Shown: piece by piece, positions 34,735-40,987 of the stretch | How the letters are laid out: the number at the start of each line of letters is the position of its first letter | How positions within the stretch are numbered: the stretch's first letter is position 1 | DNA from: Clostridia bacterium | GTDB lineage: Bacteria > Bacillota > Clostridia > Oscillospirales > Acutalibacteraceae | Assembly: GCA_017399065.1 (NCBI GenBank) | Contig: JAFQEL010000008.1 | Location: forward strand, 28,252 to 92,251 | DNA length: 64,000 nucleotides | Reading direction: 5' to 3' | Translations under genes and position numbers: made by a program | Notes under the pieces: generated by a model | Databases searched by the model: none | What the model was told of the DNA's origin: nothing | What the model saw: only the letters and a program-made list of their open reading frames with translations

Positions 34735-35802
34735 CTATTCGATTATTTCTTGAAATGTATAATAATGATCCGAAGTATAGTAAATTTTGCCGTCGCTGCT
34801 TTGAACAAAACGCTCATTATCTCTAAACTGTCCTGGCAATTTGTTATTAACATCAAATTCTCGGTATGATAAAGAGTTGCCTTTGGAATCGGTTTGCGGC
34901 AATATAGGTGGGTTGTTATTCCAAGCACTGCCTGCTTTGGTTCCGGGAGTTTGACCTGCATATGTACCCTTGCACCCTCTTTTGTTATATTCATAATATG
35001 AATTCTTAACATTTTGAGGAAGATCGGATATTTTGCATTGAGTGATTTTTTCTGATGTTGAAGATGGGGTATTCGATGCATTGCCTGCTGTTCCCATACC
35101 CTTGTTGAAACTATCAACATAACCGTATGATGTTTTTGTGTAATGTGTTTCAGATAGAATGTCTTGTGTGTTTTTTGTTTCTTCAGCAAGTCGTTTAACA
35201 TAATTGTTGGTTTTAGCATAATCGACAGTTATGATTTTGCCCATCATTTCTTCAAACGGTTCACCGTAACAAATAACCGCTTGGGGCTTTATTTTTCTTA
35301 TAAGTTCATTATAACCCTGCATAAACAGTGCTTTTTCTTTTCTGACACCTAAGGTTGAAACAGCAACGATACTGCCTTTTTCGATTCCGTCAAAGCAGAA
35401 CCAAAAAGTATTTGGCTCTCCCCATGCAACAGTAGGAATAACCTTGATTCCTTTAGATTGCAGATATGCACCGCACCAACGGCTCCGAAAAGTGTTATAC
35501 ACCTTTAAAGATAGCGGCATTTCCGTGTAAATACTGTAGTTTGGTGCAAGAACAGCTTTATATTTTTTTAGCTTTTCTATTCTTGGTTCGGGGTCATTCC
35601 ATATTGCTTCAAACTTGTAGTCATCCAAAAAGAAATGAACAATTTTTTCAGTTTCATTTTCATTAAGCTTATCATACCCGATTAACTCAACGTTTTCAAG
35701 TTTTATTTCCTCCTTTTCGATTTTTGGAATTTCAAAAACTCCGTCTCCTTTGAATTGATTTCTAAGAAACATTGGGTCTGTTCTGAATTCAATACTTTTC
35801 AT
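34735..35802 (-). CDS. DUF4417 protein with C-terminal barnase-like RNase domain
   Basis: A 355-residue fusion. Residues about 80-200 match DUF4417, a domain common in phage and mobile-element proteins (SRWCGAYLQSKGIKVIPTVAW, FCFDGI, GSIVAVSTLGV). After a Ser/Thr/Gly linker (about 232-250), residues 255-355 form a microbial guanyl-type RNase: PGTKAGSAWNN, YREFDVN, FRDNERF and TSDHYYTF. The barnase catalytic set aligns as Glu315 (Glu73), Arg327 (Arg83), Arg331 (Arg87) and His346 (His102), and the last three keep barnase spacing. No signal peptide or secretion tag is visible. AAGGAGGT precedes the ATG. The promoter carries a LexA box. Barstar follows, so this is a toxin-immunity pair. Confidence 0.87.
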   Translation of the reverse strand: MKSIEFRTDPMFLRNQFKGDGVFEIPKIEKEEIKLENVELIGYDKLNENETEKIVHFFLDDYKFEAIWNDPEPRIEKLKKYKAVLAPNYSIYTEMPLSLKVYNTFRSRWCGAYLQSKGIKVIPTVAWGEPNTFWFCFDGIEKGSIVAVSTLGVRKEKALFMQGYNELIRKIKPQAVICYGEPFEEMMGKIITVDYAKTNNYVKRLAEETKNTQDILSETHYTKTSYGYVDSFNKGMGTAGNASNTPSSTSEKITQCKISDLPQNVKNSYYEYNKRGCKGTYAGQTPGTKAGSAWNNNPPILPQTDSKGNSLSYREFDVNNKLPGQFRDNERFVQSSDGKIYYTSDHYYTFQEIIE

Positions 35803-35825
35803 TTATACCTCCTTGAATTTTACTG

Positions 35826-35839
35826 CGAACAAATGTTCG
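35826..35839. promoter_or_regulatory. LexA (SOS) box at the RNase/barstar promoter
   Basis: CGAACAAATGTTCG is a perfect 14-base palindrome that fits the Gram-positive LexA consensus CGAAC-N4-GTTCG. It overlaps the predicted transcription start of the leftward RNase-barstar operon, 24 bases upstream of the start codon. Confidence 0.85.
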
Positions 35840-35844
35840 ATATA

Positions 35845-35873
35845 ATTCTATCCTTGTTTTTTAGCTTTGTCAA
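35845..35873 (-). promoter_or_regulatory. Strong promoter of the RNase-barstar operon
   Basis: On the minus strand, a perfect TTGACA (35873-35868), 17 bases and TAGAAT (35850-35845). The LexA box sits directly downstream, at about +1 to +13. Confidence 0.75.
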
Positions 35874-35939
35874 CAAATAAGTTAGACTTTAACATAATAT
35901 TCAAATTTCGCATTTCAATCTCTATTTTTATAAAAATTA

Positions 35940-35968
35940 TTGCATTTAAATAAAAAAAGAATTAAAAT
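35940..35968 (+). promoter_or_regulatory. Promoter of the second carbohydrate block
   Basis: TTGCAT (35940-35945), 17 bases, TAAAAT (35963-35968), upstream of ATACGGAGGTG and the ATG at 36000. Confidence 0.55.
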
Positions 35969-35999
35969 AAAATCAGTAAAATATACGGAGGTGTTTATT

Positions 36000-36941
36000 A
36001 TGCTTAAAGTTGGTCTTGTAGGTGTCGGTGGTATCAGCGGCGCACATATCCCGGCTTGGGATAAGAGGGAGGATGTTGAGCTTGTTGCTCTTTGCGATAT
36101 CCGCCACGAAAGAATGGAGCAATATGAGGGCAAGCGTCATTATCTCGATTTTGACGAAATGCTCGCTAACGAAGAGCTTGATATACTCGATATCTGTCTG
36201 CCTACATATCTTCACGCAGACTTTGCCGTTAAGGCACTGGAAAAGGGCATTAACGTAATCTGCGAGAAGCCCATTTCTCTCAAGGAAGAGGATATTGACA
36301 GAGTTTATTCAACAGCCGAGAAAAACGGCGTTAAGTTTATGGTTGCTCAGGTGCTCCGTTTCTGGCCTGAGTACGAGGTGCTCAAGGATATTTTTGATAC
36401 GGGCAAGTACGGCAAGCTTCTTTCAGGTACAATGACAAGACTTGGCCACAAGCCCCGCTGGAGCTGGGACGGATGGATGATGGATGAGAAGAGAAGCGGT
36501 CTCGTACCCTACGATCTTCATATCCACGACCTCGATTTTATGGTTTACGCTTTCGGTATGCCAAAGGTTGTTCATCAGTTCCGTTCGAAGCGTCCCGAGC
36601 AGGATTTTATTTCCGTTACATACGATTTCGGCGATTTCACAATCAATACCGAAGCTTCATGGTATGCAACATGCTATCCTTTTACCGCTCAGTTCCGCTT
36701 CCAGTTTGAAAAAGCTATTGTCGCAAACGAAAACAGAACTATGAAAATTTACCTTGAGGATGAGGAAATCGACCTTTCAAAAGAGACCAAGGGAGATACA
36801 GGCAGCATCAACCTTCCCAAAAGCGATGCTTACGCAAACGAAATCAACTACTTTGCAGACTGTGTTCTCAACAACAAACCCGTAGATAAGGTCAAGCCCG
36901 AAGAGCTTCATTGTGTTATCAATATTCTTAACAGCCTTTAA
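36000..36941 (+). CDS. Gfo/Idh/MocA-family NAD(P)-dependent oxidoreductase
   Basis: Sugar or inositol dehydrogenase-like enzyme of about 313 residues. The N-terminal Rossmann fold has GLVGVGGISGAH and LVALCDIR, then ICLPTYLHADFAVKAL and CEKPISL (catalytic Lys of the EKP motif). The C-terminal alpha/beta domain has PYDLHIHDLDFMVY, whose His/Asp pair is typical of the family active site. The frame extends 20 codons upstream to 35940, but GGAGG places the start at 36000. It is followed after 42 bases by the DUF4838 gene. It probably interconverts a sugar from the secreted-enzyme block; the substrate is unknown. Confidence 0.92.
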   Translation: MLKVGLVGVGGISGAHIPAWDKREDVELVALCDIRHERMEQYEGKRHYLDFDEMLANEELDILDICLPTYLHADFAVKALEKGINVICEKPISLKEEDIDRVYSTAEKNGVKFMVAQVLRFWPEYEVLKDIFDTGKYGKLLSGTMTRLGHKPRWSWDGWMMDEKRSGLVPYDLHIHDLDFMVYAFGMPKVVHQFRSKRPEQDFISVTYDFGDFTINTEASWYATCYPFTAQFRFQFEKAIVANENRTMKIYLEDEEIDLSKETKGDTGSINLPKSDAYANEINYFADCVLNNKPVDKVKPEELHCVINILNSL

Positions 36942-36983
36942 TTTTATCGAATCCAAAAAATTGAAAATAAAGGAGCGATCGTT

Positions 36984-38885
36984 GTGAAAAAACTTCTTTG
37001 TGTTTTGGTTGGTATTATTATGATTGTTTCGTCAATTTCTTTCAGTTCTTTTGCGTCTGAATCAGGTTTTGACGTAAGCCAAGCGGTAATCGTTGCAGGT
37101 GAGTCTGTTACGGATAAATATGCAGCTTCACGCCTTGAGTATTATCTTGAGCAGATAACAGGCAGAGATATTGCCGTTGTTTCCGATTCTCAACCTGAGG
37201 CTGAGCTTGAAATCGTTGTCGGTACGACAGAGCGTGAGACAGTCAATCTTGACGGTTTTGAAGACGGCGGTTACGTAATCACTTCCGATGAAGAAAAGAT
37301 TATAATCTGCGGTGCGGGTAACAAGGGCACTATAAACGGTGTCTATGCTTTCCTTGAGGATTACTGTGGCTGTCATTGGTATGAGAGCGGAGTTATCGTT
37401 ACTCCCGAAAACGCTTCGCTTACTGTGCCTTACGGTATTGATGATGAATATCATCCTTTCTTTGAATATACCGAAACCGATACGACAAGCTCACGTGATA
37501 TCGAGTTTTCACTTGCAAACGGTCTTACCGGCGGCGTTTATCGCAGCTTTACTGCAGAGCAGGGCGGTCAGGTAGGATATATAGGCTCGTTTGCTCATAC
37601 TCTTGTAACTCACTATTGCAAGCCCGAAACTTATTTTGAGGCTCATCCCGAGTATTACGCTTATCACAAAGGCGAGAGAGTACCTCAGCAGCTTTGCCTT
37701 ACCAACCCTGATGTAATTGACGTTGTCGTCGGTGAAGTGCTTGAAAATCTTTCACGTCAGCACGACCCGTCAGCTACAATTCAAATTGTGTCGCTCACCC
37801 AGCACGACAATCAGAAGTACTGCGAGTGTGACAAATGTAAGGCTCTTGACGATGCCAACGGCTCACACGCAGGCACTATGATTACCTTTGTCAATACAGT
37901 TGCCGAGCGTGTCAAAGCATCGGGTAATTACGATAACGTTGTTTTTGATACCTTTGCTTATCAGTATACACGCAAGGCTCCTACGGCTGTTGTGCCCCGT
38001 GAGGATGTTATAGTAAGGCTTTGCTCTATCGAGTGCTGCTTCGGTCACACTCTTGACGACCCGAAGTGTGACGAGAACAAAGAGTTTATGTACGACCTTG
38101 AGCAGTGGGGCAAAATCTGCAACCGCGTTTATATATGGGACTATGTAAACAATTACCGCGAAACAGTCTGTATATTCCCGAATTTCGGTGTGATGCAGAG
38201 AAACGTTCAGATTTTTTATGAGAACAACGTCAAGGGAATCTACGAAGAGGGTAACTATTATATCTCTGAATGTGATGCCGAATTCGGCGAAATGAGAACG
38301 TATCTGCTCTCGAAGCTTATGCAGGATCCCTACTGTGATTACAGTGCCGAAATGAACGGCTATCTTAAGGCTGTCTACGGTCCTGGTTGGCAGAATATCC
38401 GTGAGTTTATCGATATTATGACAGAGCACGCCGTTACCGATTCAAAGCACCTCTATATCTATCAGAAGTCGCAGGAAACCCTCTACGGTATGACGAACGA
38501 AGATATAGAGTACTGCAATCAGCTCTGGAAGAATGCAAAGGCCGAGACTCAGACTGAAGAACAGCTCTCTCAGCTTATCCGCTCCGAGCTTTGCTGGAGA
38601 TATTGGAAATGTGCTAACCGCAAGGGTGAGTTCTCTCTCTGGCAGTTCCCGTACGTATGGATGAATTCAAACGAAAGGCTTCATCACGATATGAAGGATA
38701 TGGGCATTTTAAAACTCGGAGAGGGCGGACAGCATGCACTTTCCGATTGCAATCTGCTCTATCTTTTCAGGCAGCCCTTCAAGTGGACTACACTTTATGA
38801 GGAGTCTTATTGGGATTTTCTCAACCCATATGCAGTAAAGCTATACGATTTTCTCGGTATAGTCTATAATGCTTTATTTAAATAA
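36984..38885 (+). CDS. Secreted DUF4838 protein (GH67/GH20-like architecture)
   Basis: A 633-residue exported protein with GTG start (AAGGAG at 8 bases) and signal peptide KKLLCVLVGIIMIVSSISFSSFA. Residues about 30-140 form the alpha/beta domain found before GH67 and GH20 barrels (ASRLEYYLEQITGRDI, GGYVITSDEEKIIICG, GTINGVYAFLEDYCGCHWY). A TIM-barrel-like DUF4838 domain follows (FAHTLVTHYC, QLCLTNPDVI, IVSLTQHDN-QKYCECDKC, FDTFAYQYTRKAP, IWDYVNNY). Two CxC/CxxC cysteine pairs may bind a metal. A hydrophobic, aromatic helix ends the protein. A glycosidase on uronic or amino sugars is inferred; there is no experimental precedent I can cite. Confidence 0.83.
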   Translation: MKKLLCVLVGIIMIVSSISFSSFASESGFDVSQAVIVAGESVTDKYAASRLEYYLEQITGRDIAVVSDSQPEAELEIVVGTTERETVNLDGFEDGGYVITSDEEKIIICGAGNKGTINGVYAFLEDYCGCHWYESGVIVTPENASLTVPYGIDDEYHPFFEYTETDTTSSRDIEFSLANGLTGGVYRSFTAEQGGQVGYIGSFAHTLVTHYCKPETYFEAHPEYYAYHKGERVPQQLCLTNPDVIDVVVGEVLENLSRQHDPSATIQIVSLTQHDNQKYCECDKCKALDDANGSHAGTMITFVNTVAERVKASGNYDNVVFDTFAYQYTRKAPTAVVPREDVIVRLCSIECCFGHTLDDPKCDENKEFMYDLEQWGKICNRVYIWDYVNNYRETVCIFPNFGVMQRNVQIFYENNVKGIYEEGNYYISECDAEFGEMRTYLLSKLMQDPYCDYSAEMNGYLKAVYGPGWQNIREFIDIMTEHAVTDSKHLYIYQKSQETLYGMTNEDIEYCNQLWKNAKAETQTEEQLSQLIRSELCWRYWKCANRKGEFSLWQFPYVWMNSNERLHHDMKDMGILKLGEGGQHALSDCNLLYLFRQPFKWTTLYEESYWDFLNPYAVKLYDFLGIVYNALFK

Positions 38886-38905
38886 TTTTTTGCAGGTGAT
38901 TGATT

Positions 38906-39994
38906 ATGGAAAGAACGTACATACCTTTCAATGAATGGAAAGAAAAGTCAAAACAGACCGAATACACGTCTCCGACAGCTCTTCTCAGTGCCGACGGCAA
39001 GCTTCAGGCAAAAGGTTGGGCAAAGCACAACGTGTTTGATTATGACCGTACAAAGGTTAAAGCAAAGCTTATGAGCCGTAAGGAGTGGGATTTCTATCAG
39101 GTTTCCGACGGCAAATATATGGTTCAGCTCAGTTTTGCTAATATCAATATCGGCGGTTACGTCGGTGCCAAGCTTATCGACCTTGAAAACGGTAAGCAGA
39201 TTATTGATGCCACACAGCTTTTCCTCGGCGGTAAGGATAAGTATGTTCCGCCTGCAAAGGGTGATGTTCCCAACCGCTTCGGCTACAAAATCGGCAAGGC
39301 AGAGTTTGATTTCAACACAAAAGAGCACTCAAGAACCATCAACTTTAAAATGCTCAAGGGAAAAGAAAAGGTTGAGTGCAGCTTTACTATGGATATACCC
39401 GAAGGTCTTGAGAATATCACTACCGTTCTTCCTTTTGACGGCGACGATACCAAGTATTTTATGACCACAAAGCAGAACTGTATGCCTTGTGAGGGTACGT
39501 TTAAGATCGACAGTAAGATATGGAATTTCACTAAGGATAAATCCTTCGGTACGCTCGATTGGGGCAGAGTAAACACTCCTCACGAAATGGTATGGTATTG
39601 GGGTAACGGTTCCAAGTATATAACCGGCCCTGACGGTAAAAAGCACCTTTTCGGCTTTGAAATCACATGGGCTATCGGTAACGAAAGCAATGCTACCGAA
39701 ACCTGCCTTTTCTATGACGGCAAGGCTCATAAATTCGGTGCGGTCGATGTCGAAACTTTCCCGAAACCCGATAAGTTTATGCAGCCGTGGAAGTTTGTTT
39801 CCGAAGACGGCAGATTCAATCTCACAATGGTGCCCACATTCGATCATCATTCCGATATGAATCTCGGTGTTGCGAGAATGCACACCCATCAGGTGCACGG
39901 TCTGTGGAGCGGCGATGTAACACTCGACGACGGCACAAAGCTTGAAATCAAGGATATGTATGCTTTCTGCGAGTATGTAGAAAACAAATGGTAA
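38906..39994 (+). CDS. DUF2804 family protein
   Basis: About 362 residues from ATG 38906 (AGGTGATT; a TTG at 38900 also opens the frame). It matches the DUF2804 family, which is related to the lipocalin-like/AttH fold: FDYDRTKVKAKLMSRKEWDFYQV, FANINIGGYVGAKL, KSFGTLDWGRVNTPHEMVWYWGNG, and GFEITWAIGNESNATETCLFYDGKAHK. The N-terminal DYDR and the WGR-N..W-WG motifs are conserved marks. There is no signal peptide. Function unknown; a hydrophobic ligand or lipid-modifying role is possible from the fold. It is followed by the E2-like acyltransferase after 27 bases, and the pair probably works together. Confidence 0.82.
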   Translation: MERTYIPFNEWKEKSKQTEYTSPTALLSADGKLQAKGWAKHNVFDYDRTKVKAKLMSRKEWDFYQVSDGKYMVQLSFANINIGGYVGAKLIDLENGKQIIDATQLFLGGKDKYVPPAKGDVPNRFGYKIGKAEFDFNTKEHSRTINFKMLKGKEKVECSFTMDIPEGLENITTVLPFDGDDTKYFMTTKQNCMPCEGTFKIDSKIWNFTKDKSFGTLDWGRVNTPHEMVWYWGNGSKYITGPDGKKHLFGFEITWAIGNESNATETCLFYDGKAHKFGAVDVETFPKPDKFMQPWKFVSEDGRFNLTMVPTFDHHSDMNLGVARMHTHQVHGLWSGDVTLDDGTKLEIKDMYAFCEYVENKW

Positions 39995-40021
39995 GCTGAC
40001 CACATAAGGGAGTAAGAAAAA

Positions 40022-40960
40022 ATGGATTTTAAAGAATATATACGCGGTGCGCTTACAGCACCCGAAAAAGGCGATACGGTAGAGTATTTCAAACTCAAGG
40101 CAAGAGTTTCGGGTAACGTGCTCACGAATGCTGCCGATATTCCTGCAGGCGGATATAATTACGAAGCTGATATTACAAAATTCTGGGAGGAATTTCAGAA
40201 GCTGAAAAAAGAGCGTGACTACCCCATATCGTTCAATACTATAATGCTCCGCGTGTTTGCCGAGGGACTTAAGGCAAACCCGAGGCTTAACGCACATATG
40301 GAATATAAGCGCAAGGCTTCTACGGGTAGACTTATTGTCAAGGAGCATATCGATGTTGCTGTACCTTTTCTGCTTGACAGCGGTGAAACCTTCCCTGTAA
40401 AGCTCCGCAATCTCGAACAGCTTTCTTTAAAAGGGATTTCGGAGGAGATAGCAAGACTTACGTCTGCGCTTGAAGAAACAGATGTTGACAGAGTGCTTTT
40501 TGATATAATTCTTCAGCGAATTATCGGTTTTATTCTCAAGGGTAAGTTTGCAAGCACCGCTGCACAGATAGCAACAGGTTATGTAGGTAAGTATAAGGTT
40601 GCCAAGCTTTCGGGCCTTTTTGAGCATGCATCCCGTGACAAATCCACCTTGCAGATGAATGAGCTTAACGAGGGTACGGTTTGTATGACCAATCTCGGCT
40701 CGCTCTACAAAGGGCTTTGCGGTAACGTAACTTATGCACCTCTGCTTTTCCCGCAGGTATTTATAATGGCTCTGGGTGCAGTGCAGGACAGAGATTATGC
40801 GTTCAGAAACGAAAAGGGTGAAGTTGATATCGGCACAAAAAAGATACTGCCTATCAATATAATGTTCGATCACAGAATAGGCGGATTTAACGATGTTATT
40901 CCCTTTATCAAAAAGCTAGATGAAATTTTTGCAGCTCCCGAAGTTGTGTGGGAGTGGTAA
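40022..40960 (+). CDS. E2-type (CAT-fold) acyltransferase domain protein without lipoyl domain
   Basis: A 312-residue protein equivalent to the catalytic domain of 2-oxoacid dehydrogenase E2, the chloramphenicol-acetyltransferase fold. It has FNTIMLRVFAEGLKANPRLNAHMEY, HIDVAVPFLLD, CMTNLGSLYKGL and a terminal INIMFDHRIGGFNDVIPF. In E2 enzymes the active motif is DHRxxDG; here it is DHRIGGF, so the His is kept but the Asp is not. There is no lipoyl or peripheral-subunit-binding domain. It is likely a free-standing CoA-dependent acyltransferase acting with the DUF2804 gene just upstream. The start follows AAGGGAG. Substrate unknown. Confidence 0.8.
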   Translation: MDFKEYIRGALTAPEKGDTVEYFKLKARVSGNVLTNAADIPAGGYNYEADITKFWEEFQKLKKERDYPISFNTIMLRVFAEGLKANPRLNAHMEYKRKASTGRLIVKEHIDVAVPFLLDSGETFPVKLRNLEQLSLKGISEEIARLTSALEETDVDRVLFDIILQRIIGFILKGKFASTAAQIATGYVGKYKVAKLSGLFEHASRDKSTLQMNELNEGTVCMTNLGSLYKGLCGNVTYAPLLFPQVFIMALGAVQDRDYAFRNEKGEVDIGTKKILPINIMFDHRIGGFNDVIPFIKKLDEIFAAPEVVWEW

Positions 40961-40987
40961 TAAAGTTGCTTTTGGGAGAGTGGACGT

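Noticed and set aside
34315..35802. The DUF4417-RNase/barstar pair as part of a prophage
   Set aside because: DUF4417 occurs in phages, but no integrase, capsid, terminase or attachment repeats are present nearby; it is better read as an isolated islet.
39329..40348. 339-codon minus-strand frame opposite the DUF2804 and acyltransferase genes
   Set aside because: It is the antisense shadow of two clear genes, with Cys/Leu-rich composition and no ribosome site or family match.
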